From contig NZ_JACIEK010000007.1 of NCBI RefSeq assembly GCF_014196835.1, forward strand, positions 176,490 through 240,489: a stretch of 64,000 nucleotides of DNA. Direction: 5' to 3'. Position numbers and translations under genes: made by a program. This DNA comes from Aureimonas pseudogalii (lineage in GTDB: Bacteria; Pseudomonadota; Alphaproteobacteria; Rhizobiales; Rhizobiaceae). Positions 36,878 through 45,961 of the stretch are shown here, in pieces; positions within the stretch are counted from its first letter, which is position 1, and every line of letters begins with the position of its first letter. Under the pieces are notes generated by a model, which saw only the letters and a program-made list of their open reading frames with translations, had not been told where the DNA came from and ran no database searches.

Positions 36878-38371
36878 ATGATCGACCACTTTCTCCCCGT
36901 CCGTTTCGAGCCGGGCCGCGGGCTGCAGGAGCAGCTTCGCGAGGCGTTGGTCTCGGCGATCCTCGGCGGCGGCTTCCCGGCGTGTGAGCCCTTGCCCTCC
37001 TGCCGCAAGCTGGCTGACCAGCTGCGGGTCTCCCGCAACACCGTGAACCTCGTCTACGAGAGCCTTCTCGACAGCGGCTACATCGTCAGCCAACCGCGCC
37101 GCGGCTTCTTCCTGCATCCCGCCTATGCCGGCGGATCTCCCCCCACGGCCCATGGCCAAGCATCCGAGGGCAGCGGGGACGCCGTGGCAGAGGCCGGCGG
37201 GACCGGGGCGCTCGACTGGGAACGACGCTTCAAGCTCCGCCCCGGCATGACGTCTGGCGTCTTCCGGCCGCAGGACTGGGCACGTTTCCCTTACCCCTTC
37301 GTCTACGGCCAGCCGATGCGCGACCTGTTTCCGCTGAAGCGCTGGCGCGAGGCCTCGCGCAAGGCGCTGCGCCGAGAGAGCGCGCCGTCCTGGCTGCACG
37401 ACCGGTTCGACCGCGACGACGACATGCTGGTGGAGCAGTTGCGCACGCGCGTCCTGCCCAAGCGCGGCATCTGGGCCAAGCCCAACGAGATCCTCGTCAC
37501 GCTCGGCTCCCAGAACGCACTTTATCTCATTGCCGCGCTGCTGATGAACCGCCAGACGCGTGTGGTGATGGAGACGCCGGGTTTCCGGGATGCCCTGTCG
37601 ATCTTCGAACTGCACGGCGCCGACGTGCAGCTTCATCCGATGGATGAGGAAGGCCTCGTGCTCACGCCGCAGATGGCCGAATGCGACTATGTCTACCTCA
37701 CGCCCAGCCACCAAGTGCCGACCGGCATCGTCATGAGCGTCGAACGGCGTGAGCGGCTGATGGAAGGCATCCGGCGGAACGACCAGATCGTGATCGAGGA
37801 CGACTACGACGCAGAGCTCAACCTCGACCGCGACGCCCTTCCGGCGATCAAGGCAGGCGGCGCCGGCAACCGCGTCATCTATCTCAGCAGCCTGTCGAAG
37901 CCCTTCTCGCCGGGTCTGCGGCTCGGCTATCTCGTGGCCGACGCGGATCTCGTCGACGAACTGCGCTCGCTGCGCCGGCTGATGTATCGCCATCCGCCGC
38001 TCAACAACCAGCGCATGATGGCCGAGTTCCTGGCGCAGGGCTATTACGACGCGCACCTGCGCGCCTTCCAAGCCGAGCATGCCCGCCGGCGCGATCTCCT
38101 GCACGGGGCGCTCGCCCGCGATCTCGATGCGTGCCGCCATATCGGCTCGCCGACGGCCAGCGCGTTCTGGCTGGCGGCGCCGGGCGCGATCGACACCCGC
38201 AAGCTCGCCTGGGCGGCCGCGCGCCAGGGCGTCGTTTTCGAGTACGGCGAGCAGTTCTTCTTCGAGAGCGCTGCCCCGACCAATTTCATGCGCCTCGGCT
38301 TCAATGCCATCGACGCCGAGCGTATCGGCAGGGGGGTCGAGCTTCTGGCGCATTCCCTAGACCGAATCTGA
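36878..38371 (+). CDS. MocR-family (GntR-HTH + aminotransferase-fold) regulator, TauR-like
   Basis: A 497-residue regulator. The winged HTH (residues 15-80) includes GGFPACEPLPSCRKLADQLRVSRNTVNLVYESLLDSGYI. A linker follows, then a type I aminotransferase-fold domain (residues 120-495) keeping the PLP-site pieces VIEDDYDAEL and the Lys in YLSSLSKPFSPGLRLGY. MocR proteins bind PLP and an effector and switch divergent promoters. Here the targets would be the ABC operon on the left and its own operon with the aminotransferase on the right. ATG 36878 chosen at the HTH domain start; the 66 codons upstream in frame look non-coding. Confidence 0.9.
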   Translation: MIDHFLPVRFEPGRGLQEQLREALVSAILGGGFPACEPLPSCRKLADQLRVSRNTVNLVYESLLDSGYIVSQPRRGFFLHPAYAGGSPPTAHGQASEGSGDAVAEAGGTGALDWERRFKLRPGMTSGVFRPQDWARFPYPFVYGQPMRDLFPLKRWREASRKALRRESAPSWLHDRFDRDDDMLVEQLRTRVLPKRGIWAKPNEILVTLGSQNALYLIAALLMNRQTRVVMETPGFRDALSIFELHGADVQLHPMDEEGLVLTPQMAECDYVYLTPSHQVPTGIVMSVERRERLMEGIRRNDQIVIEDDYDAELNLDRDALPAIKAGGAGNRVIYLSSLSKPFSPGLRLGYLVADADLVDELRSLRRLMYRHPPLNNQRMMAEFLAQGYYDAHLRAFQAEHARRRDLLHGALARDLDACRHIGSPTASAFWLAAPGAIDTRKLAWAAARQGVVFEYGEQFFFESAAPTNFMRLGFNAIDAERIGRGVELLAHSLDRI

Positions 38372-38474
38372 CCCCCCGACCGAGCGGTCGCCACCCTATC
38401 GTCGCCGGACCCCCCATCCGGCGAAGAACGCCGCGTGTCCGCCCCATCCAACGCCTGCGAGGAGACGACCCGCC

Positions 38475-39266
38475 TTGGCCCACGAATTCACCGTCCAATC
38501 CGGTTCCCCCGCCGTGCTCCGCAACCAGTCGCTCGACACGGACGCCGTGCGCCAGGCGCGGATCGATCTGGCCGCCTGCTTCCGCATGGCGGCCCGGCTC
38601 GGGCTGCAGGAGGGGATCTGCAACCACTTCTCGGCGGTCGTGCCCGGCCATGACGACCTCTTCCTCGTCAACGCCTATGGCTGGGCCTTCGCCGAGATCA
38701 GCGCCTCCAAGCTCCTGATCTGCGACTTCGAGGGCCGGGTGATCGCGGGCGAGGGCCAGCCGGAGGCGACGGCCTTCTATATCCACGCCCCGCTGCACAA
38801 GGCGCTGCCGCGCGCGACAGCCGCGTTCCACACGCACATGCCCCATGCAACTGCGCTTGCGATGACGGAAGGGCCGCCGCTCGTTTGGGCAGGCCAGACG
38901 GCCCTCAAGTTCTACGGCCGCACCGCCGTCGACGAGGACTACAACGGCCTCGCGCTCGACGAGAGCGAGGGCCGGCGCATCGCCGCCACGATCGGCGACG
39001 CCGACATCGTCTTCATGAAGAACCATGGCGTCATGGTACTCGGTCCCACGATCGCCGAAGCCTTCGACGACCTCTACTATCTCGAGCGTGCCGCCGAAGC
39101 GCAGGTGAAGGCGATGTCGCTCGGGCGTCCCCTCAAGCCGATCGCGCCCATGATCGCCGAGCGCGCCTATCGCCAGATGCGCGAAGGCGACCCGGAAAGC
39201 GCGCGGCTGCACCTCGAAAGCGTCAAGAGACAGCTCGCCCGCTCCGAACCCGAATTCATGCACTGA
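38475..39266 (+). CDS. Class II aldolase/adducin-family protein
   Basis: A 263-residue protein of the class II aldolase fold. The zinc ligands appear as HTHMPH (residues 115-120) and a later His in MKNHGVMVLG. The phosphate-site region GICNHFSAVVPG is present, but the usual acidic catalytic Glu is not obvious. Such proteins are aldolases, epimerases or decarboxylases acting on small hydroxy or keto acids. It begins at TTG 38475 with GGAGACG upstream, 103 bp after the MocR gene and 40 bp before the aminotransferase. Its step in the pathway is unknown. Confidence 0.82.
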   Translation: MAHEFTVQSGSPAVLRNQSLDTDAVRQARIDLAACFRMAARLGLQEGICNHFSAVVPGHDDLFLVNAYGWAFAEISASKLLICDFEGRVIAGEGQPEATAFYIHAPLHKALPRATAAFHTHMPHATALAMTEGPPLVWAGQTALKFYGRTAVDEDYNGLALDESEGRRIAATIGDADIVFMKNHGVMVLGPTIAEAFDDLYYLERAAEAQVKAMSLGRPLKPIAPMIAERAYRQMREGDPESARLHLESVKRQLARSEPEFMH

Positions 39267-39306
39267 CGCCAGCATCTTTCAGTCCTACTTCCAAGAGAGC
39301 CACGCC

Positions 39307-40683
39307 ATGAACGCCGTTCCCCAGCCCAACGACATGCGCCCCATCATCGAGGCGGACCGCCGTCACGTCTGGCACCACATGCTCCAGCACAAGCCGCTGG
39401 AGACCAACGATCCGCGCATCATCGTGGAGGGCAAGGGGCTGAAGGTCTGGGATGCCGCTGGGCGCGAGTATCTCGATGCGCTGTCGGGCGGCGTCTGGAC
39501 GGTCAATGTTGGCTACGGCCGCACCTCCATCGCAGATGCCGTGCGCGACCAGCTCGTGCGGATGAACTACTTCGCCCAGTCGGCGGGCTCGATCCCGGCG
39601 GCGCGTTTCGCCGAAAAGCTTCTCGAAAAGATGCCGGGCCTGTCGCGCGTCTATTTTAATAATTCCGGCTCGGAGGCCAACGAGAAGGTCTTCAAGATGG
39701 TGCGCCAGATCGCACAGCGCCATCACGGCGGAGGCAAGTGGAAGATCCTCTACCGCGAGCGCGACTACCACGGCACCACGATCGCCACGCTCGCCGCGGG
39801 CGGCCAGCCGGAACGCGCGGCCATGTACGGCCCCTATCCCGACGGCTTCGTCATGGTTCCCCACTGCTTGGAGTACCGCAAGCAGTGGGACGTCGGGAAC
39901 TACGGCGAGCGCGCGGCCGATGCCATTGAGGAGGTAATCCTACGCGAGGGGCCGGAGACCGTCGGCCTCTTGTGCCTTGAGCCGATCACGGCGGGCGGCG
40001 GCGTCATCGTGCCGCCGAAGGGCTACTGGGAGCGCGTACAGGAGATCTGCCGGAAGTACGACATCCTCCTTCATATCGACGAGGTGGTTTGTGGGCTCGG
40101 GCGCACCGGCACCTGGTTCGGCTACCAGAACTTCGGCATCCAGCCCGACTTCGTGACCATGGCCAAGGGCGTCGCCTCGGGCTACGCCGCCATCTCCTGC
40201 ACGGTGACCACCGAAGCCGTGTTCGAAATGTTCAAAAGTGCGGCCGATCCGATGGCTCATTTCCGCGACATCTCGACGTTCGGCGGTTGTGCCGGCGGGC
40301 CTGCGGCGGCGCTCGAGAACATGCGCATCATCGAGGACGAGCATCTACTCGAAAATTGCCTAGCCATGGGCGCGCGCCTGCGAGCCAATCTCGAGGCATT
40401 GAAGGACAAGCACGCCGTGATCGGCGACGTGCGCGGCATGGGCCTCTTCCAAGGGGCGGAACTCGTCAAGGACCGCGCAACCAAGGAGCCTGTGGACGAG
40501 AAGAGCATCGCTCGGGTCATTGCCGAGACCACCGCGCGCGGCGTCATGATCGGCGCGTCCAATCGCTCGGTGCCCGGGCTCAATAATGTCCTTTGCCTTG
40601 CCCCAGCGCTCGTTGCGTCTGTGTACGATATCGATGCCATCACCACGGCGATCGACGAAGCACTCACTGTAGCCTTCGCCTAA
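39307..40683 (+). CDS. tpa: Taurine:pyruvate-type class III aminotransferase
   Basis: A 458-residue PLP-dependent omega-aminotransferase. The resemblance to taurine:pyruvate aminotransferase of marine alphaproteobacteria runs along the whole length: HVWHHM near the N-terminus, SGGVWTVNVGYGR, YFNNSGSEANEKVFKMVRQ, YRERDYHGTTI, LHIDEVVCGLGRTGTWFGYQ and TMAKGVASGYAAIS with the PLP Lys. It would convert taurine plus pyruvate to sulfoacetaldehyde plus alanine. No xsc (sulfoacetaldehyde acetyltransferase) is present. The nearby SDR suggests reduction to isethionate instead. A different omega-amino acid cannot be excluded. Confidence 0.75.
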   Translation: MNAVPQPNDMRPIIEADRRHVWHHMLQHKPLETNDPRIIVEGKGLKVWDAAGREYLDALSGGVWTVNVGYGRTSIADAVRDQLVRMNYFAQSAGSIPAARFAEKLLEKMPGLSRVYFNNSGSEANEKVFKMVRQIAQRHHGGGKWKILYRERDYHGTTIATLAAGGQPERAAMYGPYPDGFVMVPHCLEYRKQWDVGNYGERAADAIEEVILREGPETVGLLCLEPITAGGGVIVPPKGYWERVQEICRKYDILLHIDEVVCGLGRTGTWFGYQNFGIQPDFVTMAKGVASGYAAISCTVTTEAVFEMFKSAADPMAHFRDISTFGGCAGGPAAALENMRIIEDEHLLENCLAMGARLRANLEALKDKHAVIGDVRGMGLFQGAELVKDRATKEPVDEKSIARVIAETTARGVMIGASNRSVPGLNNVLCLAPALVASVYDIDAITTAIDEALTVAFA

Positions 40684-40688
40684 TTGTT

Positions 40689-40704
40689 CATCGGCTGGCC
40701 GATG
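40689..40704 (+). terminator. Hairpin after the aminotransferase gene
   Basis: CATCGGC-TG-GCCGATG forms a 7-bp GC-rich stem 5 bp after the aminotransferase stop. No T-run follows, so it may act in Rho-dependent termination or RNA stability rather than as a canonical intrinsic terminator. Confidence 0.45.
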
Positions 40705-40927
40705 CGATCCCGTGCGTCTGGCCAGCCATCCATTCACGATGAAAGCGAAGTGGATGTAGCCTATTGCAACTGTCCGCATCGCTCGATTTGCAGTCGCTTC
40801 GGGGGCGAAAGCGACCTGTCCGCTAATCGGAAAAAGGAGATCAGAGCTGACATTTCCTTTGCCCCCGACGGCCATTTGCATCTTGCTGCGTGATCCCAAG
40901 GGTCGTTGATTGAGTTGCTAAACCTAG

Positions 40928-41761
40928 GCTCAGGACCTATAAATTCACTTTGAAGTCTGATTCAGTGGTGCTTTCGAACGGAGGTTCGGTTGGCCGGTCT
41001 GTTTTTTCTGAGCGAGCGCCAGATGGCGCGGATATCGCCGTTTTTCCCTTTGTCGCACGGGGTTCCAAGGGTCGATGATCGGCGGGTGGTGAGCGGTATC
41101 GTCTACGTGATCCGCAACGGGTTGCAGTGGAAGGACGCGCCCGCCGGCTACGGGCCGCACAAGACGCTCTACAACCGATTCATCCGTTGGTCGCGGCTGG
41201 GGGTGTTTGATCGCATCTTTGCCGGGCTCGCCGGCCAGGGGCCCAAGCCCGAGCGCATTATGATCGACGCCACGCACCTCAAGGCTCACCGCACGGCGGC
41301 GAGCCTCCTTAAAAAGGGGATGTTCCCCGTCGCATCGGGCGGACCAAGGGCGGACTGAACTCCAAACTCCACACCGTCTGCGACAACGACGGGCGGCCGA
41401 TCGTCATGCTGCTGTCGGAAGGCCAGATGAGCGATCACAGAGGCGCTCGCCTCATGCTCGACGCCCTGCCACCCGCCGCCCATCTGATCGCCGACCGGGG
41501 CTACGACAGCGCCTGGTTTCGAACGGCGCTGAATGCACGAGGTATCGAGCCCTGCATCCCGTCGAGCCGAAGCCGCAAGATCCCGTTCGCCTACGACCGG
41601 GCCCTCTACCGCCAGCGCCACAAGATCGAGAACCTGTTCGCCAAGCTCAAGGACTGGCGGCGCGTCGCAACCCGCTACGACCGATGCGCCCATACCTTCT
41701 TCTCAGCCATTTGCATCGCAGCCACCGTCATCTTCTAGATCTGATCAATGAGTCCTGAGCC
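40928..41761 (+). mobile_element. IS5-family insertion sequence (IS427-like), complete
   Basis: An 834-bp element. Both ends carry GCTCAGGAC as terminal inverted repeat (left 40928-40936, right 41753-41761). It is flanked by a CTAG target duplication (40924-40927 and 41762-41765), the expected target for this family. It contains one transposase split over two frames. It sits between the taurine-type cluster and the RidA-led operon. Intact ends and ORFs suggest recent arrival. Confidence 0.87.
40990..41738 (+). CDS. IS5-family transposase, two frames joined by -1 frameshift
   Basis: ORF A runs from TTG 40990 to the TGA at 41356-41358. ORF B continues in the -1 frame to TAG 41736-41738. At the run AAAAAGGGG (41311-41319) a -1 slip changes LLKKGM to LLKKGDVPRRIGRTKGGLNSKL, which restores the family sequence. 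DDE residues are visible: Asp in IMIDATHLKAHR, Asp in IADRGYDS and Glu in HKIENLFAKLKDWRR. The split is therefore probably programmed, not a mutation. Confidence 0.85.
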
Positions 41762-41971
41762 TAGGACACGTTCCGCATATTGGTTTGTTGCACTCCGAGA
41801 CACCCTGAACATCCCGCAAACTCAGGGTAATTACTTCGCTCCTCTGAAAACCTCTTATGGTGCAAGAGAGTTTCGATCGCTAAAAATTTTAGCTGCAGTT
41901 GACGCAAAGCGCAATATTTGGGCATGGCTTGAGTAAAGGATATGCACGCTAAACATTGACCGAACAAATTT

Positions 41972-41996
41972 CGTATACGAATATACGCTAATACGA
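41972..41996. promoter_or_regulatory. GntR-type operator before the RidA-led operon
   Basis: CGTATA-CGAA-TATACG (41972-41987) is a perfect inverted repeat. It runs on into TATACGCTAATACGA (41982-41996), which matches 13 of 15 bases at 50267-50281 in front of the racemase-family gene. GTATAC-centred palindromes are typical targets of FCD-type GntR proteins, and one is encoded at the end of this operon. It lies 16 bp before the RidA ATG, so repression by blocking transcription is likely. Confidence 0.7.
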
Positions 41997-42011
41997 AATA
42001 AGGGTCAGCTG

Positions 42012-42410
42012 ATGCCTATCGCCATCTCTTATCCCGGCACGTCCGCCAGCGATCGCCCTATGGGTTCGGCCCCTCTATCGTCAGCTCTCAAGTGCGGGTC
42101 GATCTTATTTGTATCTGGGCAGGTGGCTATCGATCCCGCTAGCGGCGCGGTGGTAGGCGATGACGTCGCGGGCCAGACGCGCCAGGTCCTGACGAACATG
42201 AAGGCGCTGGTCGAGAACGCCGGCATGACGATGCGGAACGTCGGCAAGGTCGGCATCTACCTGACACGGCTCGAGGATTTCGCGGCGATGAACGCGGTCT
42301 ACGCCGAGTTCTTCGAGGCACCCTACCCGGCCCGCGCCACAGTCGGCATTACGCTGAACGATCCCCGTCTCCTGGTCGAGATGGATGCGATCGCGGTTGG
42401 CGCCGGCTGA
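42012..42410 (+). CDS. RidA-family protein (reactive intermediate deaminase)
   Basis: A 132-residue RidA/YjgF trimer-forming protein. The signature block AGMTMRNVGKVGIYLTRLEDFAAMN and the catalytic Arg in YPARATVGI near residue 105 are present. RidA enzymes hydrolyse enamine/imine intermediates released by PLP or FAD enzymes to keto acid and ammonia; subfamily members also hydrolyse acylated amines in catabolic operons. First gene of the operon, 22 bp before the hydroxyacid dehydrogenase. Confidence 0.88.
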   Translation: MPIAISYPGTSASDRPMGSAPLSSALKCGSILFVSGQVAIDPASGAVVGDDVAGQTRQVLTNMKALVENAGMTMRNVGKVGIYLTRLEDFAAMNAVYAEFFEAPYPARATVGITLNDPRLLVEMDAIAVGAG

Positions 42411-42431
42411 GCCCGGACTCGGAGAGAGCGA

Positions 42432-43400
42432 ATGCATATTCATATCGAACATGACAGCGACGCTCTGCAACTCTCGGCGACCCGGCTGCGTGAACGGCTG
42501 GTGGCGGCGGGCATCGCCACCGATGGGTTGACCGTGACGGAGAACGGCACCCCCACCGCGATGGCGTCAGCGATCGCTGGCGCGGAGATCGTCTTCGCCT
42601 GCCGGAAGTTGAATATCGCCGCGGCCAAGGCCGCCGCGCCGGCGCTCGACTGGGTCCAGGTGGTGTCGGCCGGCGTCGAGGCGCTGCTGCCGACGCTGCC
42701 GGCCGATGTCACCCTCACCAACGCCTCCGGGGTGCACGGTGATAAGGGCGGCGAGTTCGTGCTGACCGCGGCCCTGATGCTGAACTATGCCATCCCGCAA
42801 TTCGTTGCAGACCAGGCGGCGCGGCAGTGGCAGCCGCTGTTCGGCGGACCGATCGCTGGCAAGACCGCGGTGATCCTCGGTGTTGGCGGCATCGGCAAGG
42901 CCGCGGCTGCGGCACTCCGCTCGCGCGGCGTCAAGGTGATCGGTGTCACCCGCTCAGGATCGAGTGATGCAAAACTCGACGACTCCATCGCGATCGACCA
43001 GATCGACGCGGTTCTGCGCCAAGCCGACATGTTGATCTCGACCCTGCCGCTGACCTCGGAGACTGAAGGGCTGATCGACCGCAAGCGGCTTGAATCCCTA
43101 CCGAAGGGTGCCGGCGTCATCGTCGTCGGCCGGGCGAAGGTGGTTGACTATGCCGCGATGGCGGGCCTCTTGCGCGCCGGCCATCTCGGCGGCGCGGTGC
43201 TGGACGTCTACCCGGTCGAGCCGCTGCCGGAGACCGACCCGCTCTGGGCCTGCCCGCGGCTCATCATGACGCCGCACTGCAGCATCGACGACCATGACGG
43301 CTACGTCGAGCGTTGCCTCGACATCTTCGTCGAAAACCTTCGCCGCCGCATTGCCGGCGAGCCGCTCACGAACGTCGTCGACCGGACCCTCGGCTACTAG
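42432..43400 (+). CDS. D-2-hydroxyacid dehydrogenase
   Basis: A 322-residue NAD(P)-dependent dehydrogenase. The cofactor motif is LGVGGIGKAAAAALRSRG near residue 148, followed by VVGRAKVVDYAAM, AVLDVYPVEPLPETDPLW and the C-terminal His in MTPHCS. The residue before the catalytic Arg region is GRA rather than the common GRG. It interconverts a 2-oxo acid and a D-hydroxy acid, perhaps taking over the keto acid released by RidA. Confidence 0.86.
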   Translation: MHIHIEHDSDALQLSATRLRERLVAAGIATDGLTVTENGTPTAMASAIAGAEIVFACRKLNIAAAKAAAPALDWVQVVSAGVEALLPTLPADVTLTNASGVHGDKGGEFVLTAALMLNYAIPQFVADQAARQWQPLFGGPIAGKTAVILGVGGIGKAAAAALRSRGVKVIGVTRSGSSDAKLDDSIAIDQIDAVLRQADMLISTLPLTSETEGLIDRKRLESLPKGAGVIVVGRAKVVDYAAMAGLLRAGHLGGAVLDVYPVEPLPETDPLWACPRLIMTPHCSIDDHDGYVERCLDIFVENLRRRIAGEPLTNVVDRTLGY

Positions 43401-43517
43401 CCGCCCGCCGACGCCTTTCGGAACATGCGCACTGACGAGCGACCCGCGCGACGGCTCGCCGGTGCGAAAGGCGTCGATCACGGCGTCCCTATCAACCGCG
43501 CCCAGGAGTGACTGCCC

Positions 43518-44414
43518 ATGCCTACTGCCATCCGCCGCTTCACCGCGTTTTTCGGCGGCGCCGCGACACTCGCTTTCGCGATCGCCGCCCCGGTCCAGGC
43601 CGCGGAAACCATCGAGCCGAGCGCCAAGGCGTTCGCCGAGATGCCGGCCTGCAAAGCCTTGCAGGAAACGCATAAGTCGCTCGTCGGCAAAGAGCTGAAA
43701 GTCGGCCTCGGCGGCTACACTAAGGGCTGGGAAGCCCCGGCAGAAGACGACCCATCGCGCCTCGAAGGTCATGATCCCTCGCTGTTCGAGCGGATCGGCG
43801 GCTGTCTCGGCATGACCCCGACCTACCAGACGGGCTCGTTCAACGTCCTGCTCACCTCGATCAACAGCGGCCGCGCCGATATCGGCCCCATGCTGTACGT
43901 CACCGAAGAGCGGATGAAGCAGGTCACTTTCATCGCCTCGGTCCAGGTTCGTGACGGCTCGATCGTCGCCAAGGGCAATCCAAAGAAGCTCACCTCTCTC
44001 GACAGCCTGTGCGGCATGACCGTCGCCTCGGCGGCCGGTGCGTACGAGGCGACAAAGCTGATCCCTGAGCAAAGCAAAGTGTGTGTGGATGCCGGTAAGC
44101 CAGCGATAGACCTTCTGCTTGTCCAAAACACTGACAACAGCATCCAGGCGGTCCGCAGCGGCCGCGCCGATATCTACCTCACCGAGGCGGGCTCGGCTGG
44201 TCAGATCACCAAAACCGACGACACGCTGGAGACAGCGTTCACCGTCGACCTGCCGATCATGGTGGGTTTTCCCGTCGCCAAGGAAAAGGGTGAGATCCGC
44301 GACGCAGTGTTCGCGGCGATGAAGATCATCCAGGAGACCGGCGTGCAGAAGAAGCTGCTCGACTTCTGGGGCCAGGGTGCCGACGGCGAGCGCCCGGTCG
44401 AGATCCGCGGCTAG
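43518..44414 (+). CDS. Amino-acid-type ABC substrate-binding protein
   Basis: A 298-residue periplasmic protein with signal peptide (about residues 1-28, ending APVQAAE). It is a PBPb/SBP_bac_3 fold: SFNVLLTSINSGRADIGPMLYVTEERMKQVTF in lobe I and a GMTVASAAGAYEA hinge segment. Four Cys residues in the mature part (MPACKAL, GGCLGM, DSLCGM, SKVCVD) could make two disulfides. It feeds the fused permease/ATPase directly downstream (23-bp gap). Confidence 0.87.
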   Translation: MPTAIRRFTAFFGGAATLAFAIAAPVQAAETIEPSAKAFAEMPACKALQETHKSLVGKELKVGLGGYTKGWEAPAEDDPSRLEGHDPSLFERIGGCLGMTPTYQTGSFNVLLTSINSGRADIGPMLYVTEERMKQVTFIASVQVRDGSIVAKGNPKKLTSLDSLCGMTVASAAGAYEATKLIPEQSKVCVDAGKPAIDLLLVQNTDNSIQAVRSGRADIYLTEAGSAGQITKTDDTLETAFTVDLPIMVGFPVAKEKGEIRDAVFAAMKIIQETGVQKKLLDFWGQGADGERPVEIRG

Positions 44415-44437
44415 ACCAACCCAACGAAGGCGCCGAC

Positions 44438-45961
44438 ATGCAGGACTTCCTCACCTATCTGACCCTTCCCTATCTCTGGGAAGGAGCTGTGATCGCGATT
44501 GAACTGCTCGTCGGCGCCCTCGCGGGCGGCATTATCATCGGCTTCTTTCTGGCGCTCGCCAGCTTGTCGCGGCATTGGTGGATCCGCCTGCCCGTACAGA
44601 CCTACATTTACATCCTGCGCGGCACTCCGGTGCTGCTGCAACTGGTGCTGCTCTACAACGTGCTGCCGCAGTTCGGCATCACCTTCTCCGCTTTCACCAG
44701 CGCGCTCTTGGCGCTGACCATCAACGAGACGGCGTTCTGCGCGGAAATCATTCGCGGCGGCATCCAGTCGACCGACCGCGACCAGCGCATGGCGGCGCAG
44801 GCCTTCGGCTTCTCCCGCACCACCGAAATGGTCCGGATCGTCATTCCGCAGGCGCTCAGGGCCATCTTGCCAACGCTCGGCAACGAGGCCGTAGGCTTGC
44901 TGAAGTCCACCTCGCTCGCTTCTGTCGTCGGCGTCAACGAACTCACCATGCGCGGACAGACCATCGTCTCGCAGAATTTCCTGTTTATTCCGGTGCTCGT
45001 CGCATCCGGAGCGATCTACGTGATCCTCTCCTCTTCGATCGCGGCGATGCAATGGTACCTGGAACGGCGGGTCGGCCTGGAGCACCGTGCGAAACGCGCC
45101 CGCAAGCAGCAGGCCAGAAACGCCGTCGCCGCGGTTGCACTGCCAACGGGCCCGTACGCCGCGCGCCGCTTCTCCGAAAATGCCGCGACCATCCTCGACA
45201 TCGACGACCTGCATGTCGCCTATCGCGACAAGACGGTGCTCGACGGCATCACTCTGCGCGTTCGCCGCGGCGAAGTCGTGGTGCTGCTCGGCCGCTCGGG
45301 CTCGGGTAAGAGCACGCTGTTGAAGGCGATCCTGGCGCTGGCGCCAGCGAAAAGCGGCTCGGTGACGGTCGAGGGACACCCGATCGGCCGCACCACGGAC
45401 GGCAAGCCGCTGCGCGAACGGCATCTGCCGGGCAACCGCGCCGCGTCGGGCGTCGGCATCGTCTTCCAGCATTTTGCCCTGTTCGATCACATGACGGCGC
45501 TGGAGAACGCCATGTCGATCCCCCGCCTCGTGCAGCGCCTGCCCGAGGCCGTCGCCCGCGCCAAGGCGAGCCGTGCACTTGCCAGCGTCGGCCTGTCGAG
45601 CTTCGAGACCAGCCTGCCGCACGAACTCTCCGGCGGCCAGCAGCAGCGCGTCGGAATTGCCCGGGCGCTTGCCAGCGAGCCCAACGTCCTCCTCTTCGAT
45701 GAGCCGACCTCGGCTCTCGATCCGGAACTGGTGCGCGAGGTCAACCAGACCATCCGCGACCTCGCAGAGACCGGCATGACCATGCTAATTTCGACGCATG
45801 ACATCGCCTTTGCCGCGACCGTCGCCGACCGCATCGTGTTCCTGCAGAACGGACGACTGGTCGAGGAAGGCCCCCCGTCACGGCTGCAGGCGCCAGAAAC
45901 GGAATCCTTCGCCGCCTTCCTGCGCCAGGAATTCGCCGGCAAGCAAGCGGTACCGGCATGA
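44438..45961 (+). CDS. Fused amino-acid ABC transporter permease/ATP-binding protein
   Basis: A 507-residue fusion. Residues 1-215 form a HisM/GlnP-type permease (about five TM, EAA loop DQRMAAQAFGFSRTTEMVRIVIPQ). A linker of about 35 residues follows. Residues 250-500 form the ABC ATPase, with Walker A GRSGSGKSTLLK, signature LSGGQQQRVGIARAL, Walker B VLLFDEPTSALDPE and H-loop STHDIAFA. It would homodimerise into a full importer. Such fusions are known in Rhizobiales and actinobacteria but are a minority arrangement. Its stop overlaps the next gene (ATGA). Confidence 0.9.
   Translation: MQDFLTYLTLPYLWEGAVIAIELLVGALAGGIIIGFFLALASLSRHWWIRLPVQTYIYILRGTPVLLQLVLLYNVLPQFGITFSAFTSALLALTINETAFCAEIIRGGIQSTDRDQRMAAQAFGFSRTTEMVRIVIPQALRAILPTLGNEAVGLLKSTSLASVVGVNELTMRGQTIVSQNFLFIPVLVASGAIYVILSSSIAAMQWYLERRVGLEHRAKRARKQQARNAVAAVALPTGPYAARRFSENAATILDIDDLHVAYRDKTVLDGITLRVRRGEVVVLLGRSGSGKSTLLKAILALAPAKSGSVTVEGHPIGRTTDGKPLRERHLPGNRAASGVGIVFQHFALFDHMTALENAMSIPRLVQRLPEAVARAKASRALASVGLSSFETSLPHELSGGQQQRVGIARALASEPNVLLFDEPTSALDPELVREVNQTIRDLAETGMTMLISTHDIAFAATVADRIVFLQNGRLVEEGPPSRLQAPETESFAAFLRQEFAGKQAVPA

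Noticed and set aside
40990..41738. IS5 transposase as a frameshifted pseudogene
   Set aside because: The frame change falls on an A5G4 run at the place used for programmed frameshifting in this group, the DDE residues are complete and both ends are intact.
41748..41936. 62-codon frame between the IS and the RidA gene
   Set aside because: It begins inside the IS right end and ends before the operator, with no RBS. Probably chance in AT-richer sequence.
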